In this document: piece by piece, positions 7,771 through 16,837 of the stretch
How the letters are laid out: each line of letters begins with the position of its first letter
Position numbering within the stretch: position 1 is the first letter of the stretch
From: Bacteroidota bacterium
Lineage (GTDB): Bacteria > Pseudomonadota > Alphaproteobacteria > Puniceispirillales > Puniceispirillaceae
Assembly: GCA_009936825.1 (NCBI GenBank)
Contig: JAACDV010000236.1
Location: 1-29,304, forward strand
Reading direction: 5' to 3'
DNA: 29,304 nt
Notes under the pieces: generated by a model
The model's input: only the letters and a program-made list of their open reading frames with translations
Told to the model about the DNA's origin: nothing
Database searches by the model: none
Position numbers and translations under genes: made by a program

Positions 7771-8880
7771 TTAAAACACCACAACAGCGCGGATAGACTC
7801 GCCATCATGCATCAGATCAAAGCCCTTATTGATATCTTCAAGCGGTAGCGAGTGGGTGATCATCGGGTCAATTTCGATTTTTTTATCCAGATACCAGTCA
7901 ACGATTTGTGGAACATCGGTGCGCCCGCGTGCGCCTCCAAATGCCGTGCCGCGCCAACTGCGACCAGTCACAAGTTGAAACGGACGCGTCGTGATTTCCT
8001 GACCCGCACCAGCAACGCCGATGATGATGGACTCGCCCCATCCCTTATGCGTGCATTCTAGCGCCTGACGCATGACGGTGGTGTTGCCAATACATTCAAA
8101 TGAATAGTCAGCCCCGTCGCCAGTCAGTTCAACCAGATGTCCAACCAGATTGTCACCATGCTCGCTAGGATTGACAAAATGGGTCATGCCAAAGCGCTCT
8201 CCCCACTCCTTTTTTGAATTATTCAGATCAACGCCGACAATCATATTAGCGCCAATCATCCGCAGACCCTGAATGACATTCAGTCCAATCCCGCCAAGCC
8301 CGAAGACCACCGCAGTGCAGCCGGGTTCAGCCTTGGCCGTATTGATCACCGCGCCAATGCCCGTGGTCACGCCGCATCCGATATAACAAATCTTATCGAA
8401 CGCCGCCGCCTTGTTGACCTTGGCCAGCGCAATCTCAGGAAGGACGGTAAAATTGGAAAAGGTTGAGGTTCCCATATAATGCAGAATCGGTTCACCTTTG
8501 AGCGAAAACCGGCTGGTGCCATCGGGCATTACACCCGCGCCTTGTGTTGCGCGAATTGCCTGACACAGGTTGGTTTTCGGATGAAGACAATATTCACATT
8601 CACGGCATTCGGGCGTGTAAAGCGGGATCACATGATCGCCTGCAGCAACGCTGGTAACACCCGGGCCAACTTCCCTGACGATTCCAGCGCCCTCATGCCC
8701 TAGAATGGCTGGAAACATTCCCTCAGGATCGGCGCCGGAAAGGGTAAAGGCGTCGGTGTGGCAAATTCCTGTTGCCATAATTTCAACCAACACTTCGCCG
8801 GCGCGCGGACCGTCAAGATCAACTTCCATAATTTCCAGCGGCTGGCCAGCGGCCAACGCGACTGCTGCACGTGTTTTCAT
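7771..8880 (-). CDS. frmA: S-(hydroxymethyl)glutathione dehydrogenase / class III alcohol dehydrogenase
   Basis: A zinc- and NAD-dependent enzyme that oxidises the spontaneous formaldehyde-glutathione adduct to S-formylglutathione. The 369-residue product has catalytic zinc ligands Cys40 (TGICHTDAF), His62-Glu63 (GHEGAG) and Cys169 (CYIGCGVTTG). The structural zinc site is Cys92/95/98/106 in ECRECEYC...NLC, and the Rossmann motif is FGLGGIGLN. The class III fingerprint is clear throughout. The start is well supported by GAGGGAGGA just upstream of ATG 8880, the same strong type of ribosome site as at the dioxygenase gene. It is the first gene of the frmA-fghA-hydrolase-DMT series and lies 128 bases after the betA stop. 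No convincing promoter hexamers were found in that gap. Confidence 0.96.
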   Translation of the reverse strand: MKTRAAVALAAGQPLEIMEVDLDGPRAGEVLVEIMATGICHTDAFTLSGADPEGMFPAILGHEGAGIVREVGPGVTSVAAGDHVIPLYTPECRECEYCLHPKTNLCQAIRATQGAGVMPDGTSRFSLKGEPILHYMGTSTFSNFTVLPEIALAKVNKAAAFDKICYIGCGVTTGIGAVINTAKAEPGCTAVVFGLGGIGLNVIQGLRMIGANMIVGVDLNNSKKEWGERFGMTHFVNPSEHGDNLVGHLVELTGDGADYSFECIGNTTVMRQALECTHKGWGESIIIGVAGAGQEITTRPFQLVTGRSWRGTAFGGARGRTDVPQIVDWYLDKKIEIDPMITHSLPLEDINKGFDLMHDGESIRAVVVF

Positions 8881-9008
8881 GAGTTTTCCTCCCTCAAACG
8901 TCCGCCTTATCGCAACGTGATGCTGGCCGACATAAATTAAACTCTGGAGGCAGGATGGCATGCTGACCGGCTATGCACAAGACAGATTGAGATTTCCGGC
9001 TTGGTGCG

Positions 9009-10667
9009 CTAGCGTTGTTTATCGGCCCAGTCGGGGTGAGAAAACGGAGTATCGTTGGCCCGTGCCAGCGGCGTGCGCCCCAGAATAAGATCAGCTGCCT
9101 TTTCACCCGTCATGATCGATGGTGCATTCAGATTGCCGTTCGTAATTCGAGGAAAAATTGATGAATCCGCAACGCGCAAATTCTCCACACCAATAACCCG
9201 GCATTGCGGATCAACAACGCTGCCCGGATCATCCGGTGCGCCCATACGGGCTGTTCCACACGGATGATACGCGCTTTCGGCATGATCACGGATAAAGGCG
9301 TCAAGCTGGTCATCCGATGTAGCACTGTCGCCGGGCTGAATTTCTGCGCCGCGGTAAGGGTCTAATGGCGGACGGCTGATAATTTCGCGTGACAGCCTTA
9401 AACAGCGCCTAAACTCACGCCAATCATCTTCATGGCTCATATAATTAAAGCGGATTTCGGGCGCGGTTCCGGGGTGATTATCACGAATATGAACATACCC
9501 GCGCGACTTTGATCGCATCGGGCCGACATGTAACTGAAACCCATGCCCCTCTGCCGGAGCGCGCCCGTCATAGCTGATTGCCACCGGAAGGAAGTGATAC
9601 TGAATATCTGGATATTCAACACCCTCACGCGACCGGATAAACCCCAGAGTTTCAAACTGGTTCGATGCACCAAGTCCGGTTTTGAAGAACAACCACTCAG
9701 CGCCAATTCGCGCCTTGGCCAGTAATCCCAGATGCTTATACAGCGTAATCGGTTGCAGGCAGGCGATCTGAAAATAGACCTCAAGATGATCCTGAAGATT
9801 GCCCCCAACACCGGCGCGTTCTGCCAACACATCAATTCCCGCCGCCTGCAAAACGACGCCCGGGCCAATGCCTGAACGTTGCAAAATTGCGGGAGACCCT
9901 ATCGCACCAGCCGCCAGCACAATTTCGGCATTCGCCATGGCCCGGCAGCGTTTATTACCGCGCATATAGTCAACGCCAACCGCGCGTTTGCCTTCAAAAA
10001 TAATCCGGGTTACTAACGCTCCGGTTTCCAGTCGCACATTGCCCCGTGCCATCGCTGGACGAAGATAGGCATTCGCTGCCGACCAGCGCCGCCCTTTCCA
10101 GACCGTCATATCAGCCGGACCAAACCCTTCTTGGCGATATCCGTTATAATCAGGAGTGGCTGCATATCCGGCATCGGTAGCCGCCGCTACAAACGCATCA
10201 TGCAGGGGATTATCACGCGGGCCGCGGGTTATATGAAGCGGGCCATCCCTGCCGCGCCACGGGGCCTGACCGCCATGCGAATGTTCCATACGCCTGAAAT
10301 ATGGCAGCACATCAGCATAGCCCCATCCGGCGGCCCCGGCCTGTTCCCAATGCGCATAATCCCCGGCATGACCACGGACATAAATCATCCCGTTGATCGA
10401 TGATGACCCGCCAATTACCTTGCCGCGCGGGCATACAAGACAACGTCCACCCAGCCCCGGTTCGGCCTCGGCCTGATATCCCCAATCATAACGTTTCATG
10501 TTCATCGGATAAGACAGCGCGGCCGGCATCTGCACCAGCGGACCTGCATCGGTGCCGCCAAATTCCAGCACCAATACCCGCGATCTGCCATCCTCACCAA
10601 GCCGGTAAGCAAGCGCGCTACCCGCCGATCCGGACCCGATAATTATATAATCATAGTTGCCAGTCAT
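9009..10667 (-). CDS. betA: Choline dehydrogenase (GMC oxidoreductase)
   Basis: This FAD enzyme oxidises choline to betaine aldehyde, and often further to glycine betaine, at the membrane. The 552-residue product is close to the BetA family length and reads as BetA throughout: [19 protein letters not shown] (dinucleotide-binding), [17 protein letters not shown] (GMC signature 1), [13 protein letters not shown] (signature 2), [27 protein letters not shown] and the catalytic-His block [14 protein letters not shown]. No betaine aldehyde dehydrogenase (betB), betI or choline transporter gene is adjacent. ATG 10667 lacks a Shine-Dalgarno sequence, but a promoter-like pair ends 6 bases upstream, suggesting a leaderless mRNA. 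It is divergent from the amidase gene. Confidence 0.93.
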   Translation of the reverse strand: MTGNYDYIIIGSGSAGSALAYRLGEDGRSRVLVLEFGGTDAGPLVQMPAALSYPMNMKRYDWGYQAEAEPGLGGRCLVCPRGKVIGGSSSINGMIYVRGHAGDYAHWEQAGAAGWGYADVLPYFRRMEHSHGGQAPWRGRDGPLHITRGPRDNPLHDAFVAAATDAGYAATPDYNGYRQEGFGPADMTVWKGRRWSAANAYLRPAMARGNVRLETGALVTRIIFEGKRAVGVDYMRGNKRCRAMANAEIVLAAGAIGSPAILQRSGIGPGVVLQAAGIDVLAERAGVGGNLQDHLEVYFQIACLQPITLYKHLGLLAKARIGAEWLFFKTGLGASNQFETLGFIRSREGVEYPDIQYHFLPVAISYDGRAPAEGHGFQLHVGPMRSKSRGYVHIRDNHPGTAPEIRFNYMSHEDDWREFRRCLRLSREIISRPPLDPYRGAEIQPGDSATSDDQLDAFIRDHAESAYHPCGTARMGAPDDPGSVVDPQCRVIGVENLRVADSSIFPRITNGNLNAPSIMTGEKAADLILGRTPLARANDTPFSHPDWADKQR

Positions 10668-10673
10668 GACGCC

Positions 10674-10702
10674 ACTATCAAAGGCTGGCCAGACCGCGTC
10701 AA
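10674..10702 (-). promoter_or_regulatory. Promoter of betA (probably giving a leaderless transcript)
   Basis: On the minus strand, TTGACG (10702-10697) and GATAGT (10679-10674) are separated by exactly 17 bases, a good sigma70-type match. Only six bases separate the -10 element from ATG 10667, so transcription would start at or next to the start codon. Confidence 0.5.
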
Positions 10703-10806
10703 GAGTGCAAATATTAAGCAGGAGGCGAAGTGAAAATGGGGGATGATTTTTAAACCCCACCGCGCCATAGTTAGCGGGTACCGTGCCATTGATGGGAAGC
10801 TAGACA

Positions 10807-12171
10807 GTGATTAAAATTTCAGAAATAGCCGATCAGCTTGGCGCCGGCACTCTTAGCGCGCGTGATCATCTGGAGAGATGTCTTGAGGCAGCCGACAGCA
10901 AAGATGGCCGCCTCGCCTTTATTTCCATGAATAAAGATACCGCGCGTCTTACCGCCGATCATATTGATTTAATGCGGGCACAGGGGGCGGTCCTACCGCG
11001 CTTTGCCGGCGTTACTTTATCCGTCAAAGATTTGTTTGATATTGCCGGTCAGGTCACCCGCGCCGGATCTATCATCTTAAATGATGCCCCTGCCGCCACC
11101 AGCGATGCCGTCGTTGTTCACCGGCTGCGTGCCGCCGGATTTAACATTATCGGGCGCACCAATATGACCGAGTTTGCCTATTCGGGATTGGGCATGAATG
11201 CGCATTACGGCAACCCACGAAGCCCGTTTGAACGCCATAATGGCAAGGGGCGCATTGCCGGAGGGTCCTCATCGGGAAGTGCGGTGTCCATCGCCGACGG
11301 CATGGCCGCGGCCACTATTGGCACCGATACTGGCGGGTCAACCCGGGTGCCGGCGGCGTTCTGTGGAATTGTCGGGATGAAACCAAGCACCCGCCGGATG
11401 CCTGCAAAGGGCGTCTATCCCCTTTCGACCAGTCTGGATGCAGCCGGCCCGATGGGAAGCAGCGTTGAATGCTGCGCCCTTCTTGATAGCATCATGGCCG
11501 GCGGTAATTCAGGTCATTGCGAGACCCCCTTTGGAGTTCAGGGATTACGGTTAGCACTTCCGCGCGGCTATCTTTTTGAGACACTGGACGTTGAGGTTGC
11601 GCGTGATTTCGATGCGGCGATTGACCGGCTGTCGGCGGCGGGGGCGATTATCAGCGATATCACCATTGATGTTCTGGAAGACTTACGGCCAGCCAACCGG
11701 CCAAACAGCATCGCGGCTGCCGAGGCCTTTGCAATTCACCGATCGATGATCACCAGCAATCCTGAAAAATATGACCCTGACGTAGGCGCGCGTATTTTGG
11801 CTGGCGGTCAGGTTCTGGCTGCCGACTATATTGCCATGCACGACCAGCGCACCCGAATCGCTGGTGAGGTTGCCGCAATCACCCGGCCGTTTGATGCGTT
11901 GGTTCTGCCAACCAGCCCGGCCATTGCAATGGCGCTGGATGATTTGGAAGGTACGGAATCAGCAGCAACTGAAAAGCGCCTAGCAGCCAGCGCGCGTGCG
12001 CTTCGCAATACCGCGCTGTCCAACTATCTGGACCGGCCAACCATCACCCTGCCGTGTCACGCTCAGGGCACCGCACCCGTTGGGCTATCATTGATGGGAA
12101 CACGCGGCCATGATCGCCGTTTGCTGGCGATCGCAGCCGGTGCCGAAGCCAGCATTAGCCTTCACGACTAA
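10807..12171 (+). CDS. Amidase signature family hydrolase
   Basis: The 454-residue product is a complete amidase-signature enzyme with the Ser-cisSer-Lys triad visible: Lys74 in LSVKDLFD, Ser154 in AGGSSSGSAVS and Ser178 in TDTGGSTRVPAAFCG. The 24-residue Ser-Ser spacing is typical. Such enzymes hydrolyse amides to carboxylates and ammonia. The family includes GatA, aryl/aliphatic amidases and allophanate- or hydantoin-linked enzymes, and nothing here fixes the substrate. No GatB/GatC genes are adjacent, and the active-site surroundings (STRRMPAKGVYPLSTSLD) suggest a catabolic amidase. It starts with GTG at 10807, with GGAAG about 10 bases upstream. It is divergent from betA and convergent with the RND pump gene 49 bases away. 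Confidence 0.88.
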   Translation: MIKISEIADQLGAGTLSARDHLERCLEAADSKDGRLAFISMNKDTARLTADHIDLMRAQGAVLPRFAGVTLSVKDLFDIAGQVTRAGSIILNDAPAATSDAVVVHRLRAAGFNIIGRTNMTEFAYSGLGMNAHYGNPRSPFERHNGKGRIAGGSSSGSAVSIADGMAAATIGTDTGGSTRVPAAFCGIVGMKPSTRRMPAKGVYPLSTSLDAAGPMGSSVECCALLDSIMAGGNSGHCETPFGVQGLRLALPRGYLFETLDVEVARDFDAAIDRLSAAGAIISDITIDVLEDLRPANRPNSIAAAEAFAIHRSMITSNPEKYDPDVGARILAGGQVLAADYIAMHDQRTRIAGEVAAITRPFDALVLPTSPAIAMALDDLEGTESAATEKRLAASARALRNTALSNYLDRPTITLPCHAQGTAPVGLSLMGTRGHDRRLLAIAAGAEASISLHD

Positions 12172-12220
12172 CGCGCGCGCAGCTAAACGGAAATAGGCCC
12201 CGCTACGATTGAAAAAAGAA

Positions 12221-15200
12221 TTATTCGGCAGGGGTTATTTGGCGGCGGCCTCGCATTGCGCCCACCGCATTAATCAACCTGCGCAGCAGCGTTGGACGTG
12301 CCGGGTTCTTTCCGCGCTCAAACCGTCCCCCGATCACCAACATTGCCGGGGTTGCAACCAACGTAAGGATTGTCGCAAAAGTCAGCCCGCCAGCGATCGT
12401 GCTGGACAGCTGCGTCCACCATTGTGATGAGGGCGCACCAACCAGAATTTCACGGTCCAGAATCTTGATTGTTAGTTGGAACACCATCGGCAACAAACCT
12501 AAAATGGTTGTTACTGCGGTCAGTACAACCGGACGGAAACGCACCAGCCCAGCCCGAAAAGCCGCGTGTCTAGCCGAATATCCGCGCCCACGATATTCAT
12601 TATAAGTATCGATCAGAACGATATTGTTGTTCACCACAATACCGGCAAGCGCAATCACACCCAGTCCGCACATCACGATACCAAACGGCTGGTTGGTCGC
12701 CCACAGGCCAAGCCCCACTCCCCCGGTCGATAGCACAATCGCCGACATAATAACAAAGGCCTGCCAGCCTGAATTGAACTGCAACATCAGCACAATCAGC
12801 ATCAGCGTTAACGACAGCATAAAGGACTGGCTCAAAAAATTCTGGGTTTCGGCAATGTCTTCATCCTCGCCGCCAAACTTCACCATCACATTATGCGGCA
12901 GGGGGGTATCGGCAATCGACGCTTTCAGCTTTTCAATCCGCTCAGCCGCCAGAACGCCCGCCTCAACCCCGGCGTTGATATACATATAGCGCGTGCCGTC
13001 TTTACGCTCGATATCGCCGCCTTTTTCACGCGGTTGCAATTTGGCAAAAACCGAAAGCGGCACATAGGAGCCATCCGCCGCCGGAATGCGAAGTTCACGA
13101 AGACGATCAAGATTACGCTGATCACCCATAAAGCGCATGACGATATCGAGTTCATCCTCGCTGTCATCGGGACGGAAATCAGAAATTCGCACACCGCGCG
13201 TCAGCAATTTGATCATCGTGCCAAGGCTGGCAATCGAGACACCATGACGACTGGCCGCCTCACGGTCGGTCACCAGCGTCCATTCAAGCCCGGGCAACGG
13301 GCGGCTGTCGGCAACATCAACAAAACCGCCTAGCTGGACCATCCGCGCAACCATCTCATCAGTCGCGGCGGCAATTTTCTTCATATCCTCGCCCATGATT
13401 TCAACGCGGATCGGCAACGCACCACCAGGGCCTTCCTGCTGTTGGGTAATGGTGAAATCTGCGCCCGCAAGACCAGAGATTAACTCACGCATACGGTCCA
13501 TCAAGGTCGCGGCTTTTTCACGTTCGTTCCATTCGCCAAAAACGGTGCGGATTGTGCCAACCGAATCCCGCGGCGTCTGATTGCCGCCGCCGCCCGGACG
13601 GAAAGATTTTGCATAAAAATCCTGTACACCCGCCACTGGCAGGATAGCGGCCTCAGCATTGCTGACCAACGAGTCACGTTCTTTGGCAGACAGATCACCG
13701 CGCGCCAGAATCTGTACTTGTGCCTGATCGGGTTCAATATCAGGGAAGAATGATACGCCAAGACCAGCGCTGCCATATCCCACAAAACTACCAATGATAA
13801 TGGCCATTACCGCCGTCATCGCCAAGACCGGATAGCCCACCGCCCTTTTCAACAACCAGCGATATATGCGGGGCGCTGAGGCAGCAATAGTGCCCGTTGG
13901 AACTGATTTTTTACCAATCATTCCGCCAAGAACCGGAATGAAAATCAGCGCCATAAAAAGCGACGCTATCAAAACGCACATCACCGTTATAGGCAGATAT
14001 TTCATGAACTGGCCAACAATCCCCGGCCAGAATAACAGCGGTGTAAAAACCATCAACGTCGTCAAGGTAGACGAAATAATCGGCCATGCCATACGTTGGG
14101 CGCCAGCCTTGTAGGCCTCACGCCGATTGGCTCCAAGCCCAATTCGCCGGTCAGCATATTCGGTCGTAACAATAACCCCATCGACCAGCATGCCAGCTAC
14201 CAGAATCAGCGAAAACAGCACGATGATGTTCATCGTTATACCCATCAGATTTAATACACTGATACCGATAAAAAATGACCCGGGAATAGCAAGACCAACC
14301 AGCGTCGCGTTGCGTACCCCTAAAAATGCCAGCACAACAACCATCACGATGATCACCGCTGCACCGACATTATTACCGAGATCACTAAGCAATCCGCGAA
14401 CATCTTCGGAATCATCAAACAGATAGCTGACCTTAACGCCTTTACCAATTTTGGGGGTTTCTTCATTAATTACAGCGCGCGCCGCAGCCACGATATTAAT
14501 GATGTTGGCACCCACGCGTTTGCGAACATCCAGCACCAGTGCAGGCTCACCATTCACGCGTGACCATCCTTCGGCCTGAACAAACGACCGCCGGACAACC
14601 GCAATGTCACCAAAGGTAATTGTTGTTCCGCCGCGCGCCTGCACCGGCATATTTATCAAATCATCGACAGATTCGATGACGCCCGGCACTTTTACCAACA
14701 GCCGCCCGCCGCCATCATCAATCGCACCTGCCGTCACCAACTGATTGTTGCCACTGACAAGACGCATCACCGCCGATGGATCAATGCCGTAAGCCTCAAT
14801 CGCGGCAGCATCCAGCAGGATTTCCAGAATTTCCTTGCGGTCGCCGCCAATCTCAACTTCCAGAACACCCGGGATTGCTTCCAGTTTATCTTTGATATCA
14901 CGCGCCGCGACAACCAATTCGCGCTCAGATACCGGGCCATATAGCGCCGCTGTCAGGATCGGAAACAACGACAGGCTAACCTCGAAAACCTTGGCTTCAT
15001 CCGCCTCAGCGGGAAGATCCGGCTTGGCATCGTCAACCGCTTGGCGCACATCGGCCAGCGCCTTATCAATATCCTCACCCGCATCAAATTCCAGCGTTAC
15101 CGCGCCGTATCCCTCAGACGCAACTGACGACATTGCATCCAAGCCCTCAACGGACCGAAGATGTTTCTCCAACGGTTTGACCAGCAAACGTTCGGAATCC

Positions 15201-15373
15201 TCAGGCGAGATACCCTCATATCCGACCGACACATAGGCAACCGGAATATCAACGTCGGGTGCCGCTTCTTTGGGAATTTCCAAATAGGAAATCACGCCAA
15301 AAGCTGACATCACCAGAAGCCCGATTATGACCGCGCCAGTCCGCGAAAAAGCAGCGCTGATCAGAGCGTGCAT
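12221..15373 (-). CDS. RND family efflux transporter permease (AcrB/HAE-like)
   Basis: The 1050-residue inner-membrane pump has two repeats, each an N-terminal helix (about residues 10-30 and 515-535), a large periplasmic loop and a bundle of helices (about 335-480 and 850-1015). The porter/funnel start PKEAAPDVDIP is typical. In TM4 the proton-relay region reads GMLVDGVIVTTEYADRR: Asp398 is present, but the second Asp of AcrB is Gly399. In TM10 the AcrB lysine position lies in GIVVNNNIVLID (Asn915-917). This points to a non-AcrB subgroup of the family. It starts inside the end of the adaptor gene (13-base overlap), so the two are translated together. No outer-membrane TolC-type gene is adjacent. 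Substrate unknown. Confidence 0.92.
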   Translation of the reverse strand: MHALISAAFSRTGAVIIGLLVMSAFGVISYLEIPKEAAPDVDIPVAYVSVGYEGISPEDSERLLVKPLEKHLRSVEGLDAMSSVASEGYGAVTLEFDAGEDIDKALADVRQAVDDAKPDLPAEADEAKVFEVSLSLFPILTAALYGPVSERELVVAARDIKDKLEAIPGVLEVEIGGDRKEILEILLDAAAIEAYGIDPSAVMRLVSGNNQLVTAGAIDDGGGRLLVKVPGVIESVDDLINMPVQARGGTTITFGDIAVVRRSFVQAEGWSRVNGEPALVLDVRKRVGANIINIVAAARAVINEETPKIGKGVKVSYLFDDSEDVRGLLSDLGNNVGAAVIIVMVVVLAFLGVRNATLVGLAIPGSFFIGISVLNLMGITMNIIVLFSLILVAGMLVDGVIVTTEYADRRIGLGANRREAYKAGAQRMAWPIISSTLTTLMVFTPLLFWPGIVGQFMKYLPITVMCVLIASLFMALIFIPVLGGMIGKKSVPTGTIAASAPRIYRWLLKRAVGYPVLAMTAVMAIIIGSFVGYGSAGLGVSFFPDIEPDQAQVQILARGDLSAKERDSLVSNAEAAILPVAGVQDFYAKSFRPGGGGNQTPRDSVGTIRTVFGEWNEREKAATLMDRMRELISGLAGADFTITQQQEGPGGALPIRVEIMGEDMKKIAAATDEMVARMVQLGGFVDVADSRPLPGLEWTLVTDREAASRHGVSIASLGTMIKLLTRGVRISDFRPDDSEDELDIVMRFMGDQRNLDRLRELRIPAADGSYVPLSVFAKLQPREKGGDIERKDGTRYMYINAGVEAGVLAAERIEKLKASIADTPLPHNVMVKFGGEDEDIAETQNFLSQSFMLSLTLMLIVLMLQFNSGWQAFVIMSAIVLSTGGVGLGLWATNQPFGIVMCGLGVIALAGIVVNNNIVLIDTYNEYRGRGYSARHAAFRAGLVRFRPVVLTAVTTILGLLPMVFQLTIKILDREILVGAPSSQWWTQLSSTIAGGLTFATILTLVATPAMLVIGGRFERGKNPARPTLLRRLINAVGAMRGRRQITPAE

Positions 15374-16674
15374 GATGTTGGCTCCAAAGCAACGCGGACA
15401 TCCTCGCCAGCCTCAACAAATGCCTGGCCAAAAGTCAGCAACCTGTCGCCATCGCTGAGCCCGGACACAAACACCTGCTCAACACCTGAACGTACCAGTT
15501 CCACGCCAACAACGCGGACAATGCCACCATCATCAATCTTTGCTGTTAGTGACCCATCACCAGCCACCGACAGATGCGCCGGTGACATGCCAAAGGCCGG
15601 CTGATAGCCAATGTCAATCGACGCCTCAACAGTCATTCCGGCGCGAAGGCTGCGGTCCGTATTCGGCACGCTGATTTCAACATCAAAAGTTCGTGTTGCC
15701 GAACTGGAAATCGACGCAATCTTGGAAACTTGACCTTCACGCCGCCCTACACCGGCGACATCAATGCTGACCGGATCGCCAAGCGAAATCTGGCTGATGT
15801 TCGTCTGCGGAACGGCAACAACGATTTTCAGCGTATCCATTTTCAGAATAGTCGCGGCTACCATGCCGCTGCCCATCTGTTCGCCAACATCGACATGAAG
15901 GGTCTCTAGCCAGCCGCTACTCGGAGCACGGATTATTGATTTTTTATTCTGGTCCTGCAACATATCAAGCGTAGACTTAGCGTTCGCAAGGCGGGCGTTA
16001 TTCTGTGTAATCACTAGCTCTGCGCTGAAATTCTGTGCCAGTTCAATCTTGGCAAGCGCCATACGGGAATTTTCGTAATTCGCTTTTAGCTGCGCCAGTT
16101 CAACGGGCGCGGTGAAGTTCTGAGTCACCAGCTTTTCGCCAATTTTCATGCGCTGACTTGCCACTTCAAGATTGGCCTTGGCGGCCGCGTATTCTTCAGC
16201 ATAGGTTCCAGCAGACTGTTGTACCGCGGAATTGTAAGCAGCCTCAGCCGCAACAATCTCGGCCTTCGCCGCAGCAATGCGCATTGGCAGCGTACCGGTA
16301 TCCATAACGACCAGAATGTCACCAGCCTTAACAGCGCTTCCTTCGCGTGCTGGAATTTTGGTGATCGTGCCGGCAACCTCGGATGAGATGGTCACCACCG
16401 CCACCGGCTGAGTGATACCACTGGCGCGAACGGAACGACGTACGGCGGCATTTTCAACGATGACAGCTGAAATTGTTGGTTTTACAGGACCTGTTTTCAC
16501 CTCATCCGGCGCCGTTCCTGCTGCGTTTGATACGGCCGATTCTTTGGCATCAACATTTTTGCCATCAGCGGTCGATACTATTTCGGGTTGACCCATAAAA
16601 TTCCCGGACAACATCCAACCCGCAACGCCAACTGCAATCAAAATCGCAAGGATATAAGAGGGTTTGAATTTCAT
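15361..16674 (-). CDS. RND efflux periplasmic adaptor (membrane fusion protein)
   Basis: The 437-residue product has an N-terminal membrane anchor (YILAILIAVGVAGWML) and a Ser/Glu/Lys-rich linker. The adaptor core follows: a barrel-sandwich (lipoyl-like) half-motif ARQ/GxVKAGDILVVMD around 130-145, a long alpha-helical hairpin rich in Ala/Glu/Lys (about 145-255), the second lipoyl half APSSGWLETLHVDVGEQMGSG, then beta-barrel strands to the C-terminus. It bridges the RND permease to an outer-membrane channel. It is the first gene of the two-gene unit. ATG 16674 begins right before the anchor segment and lacks a strong ribosome site. Confidence 0.9.
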   Translation of the reverse strand: MKFKPSYILAILIAVGVAGWMLSGNFMGQPEIVSTADGKNVDAKESAVSNAAGTAPDEVKTGPVKPTISAVIVENAAVRRSVRASGITQPVAVVTISSEVAGTITKIPAREGSAVKAGDILVVMDTGTLPMRIAAAKAEIVAAEAAYNSAVQQSAGTYAEEYAAAKANLEVASQRMKIGEKLVTQNFTAPVELAQLKANYENSRMALAKIELAQNFSAELVITQNNARLANAKSTLDMLQDQNKKSIIRAPSSGWLETLHVDVGEQMGSGMVAATILKMDTLKIVVAVPQTNISQISLGDPVSIDVAGVGRREGQVSKIASISSSATRTFDVEISVPNTDRSLRAGMTVEASIDIGYQPAFGMSPAHLSVAGDGSLTAKIDDGGIVRVVGVELVRSGVEQVFVSGLSDGDRLLTFGQAFVEAGEDVRVALEPTSCTL

Positions 16675-16724
16675 CGATCAAGTCCCGGGCTGTGAATGAG
16701 ATGCACCGCTTTCACCGCGCTTGG

Positions 16725-16764
16725 AAGTATATAGTCTCCATAATACCTTAAAACAAGGATACTT
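16725..16764 (-). promoter_or_regulatory. Promoter and flanking inverted repeat upstream of the RND adaptor gene
   Basis: On the minus strand, TTGTTT (16756-16751) and TATATA (16733-16728) are 17 bases apart, a plausible promoter about 55 bases before the adaptor start. The core is flanked by AAGTAT (16725-16730) and ATACTT (16759-16764), an inverted repeat, and a smaller CCTT-N5-AAGG repeat lies inside. This arrangement would suit repression of the pump genes by a dimeric regulator. No such regulator is encoded in the window. Confidence 0.4.
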
Positions 16765-16837
16765 CGCGCCATCGAGTGAGTCATTTCCCCAATTTACCTG
16801 TGGCTTCAGAACCGCAGCTAAACTATTGTTATCAAAC

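Noticed and set aside
10668..10760. N-terminal extension of betA
   Set aside because: It lies over the promoter-like sequence and does not resemble the start of BetA, which normally begins a few residues before the FAD motif.
12893..13333. 146-residue plus-strand open frame opposite the RND pump gene
   Set aside because: Antisense to well-conserved RND coding sequence, with no ribosome site.
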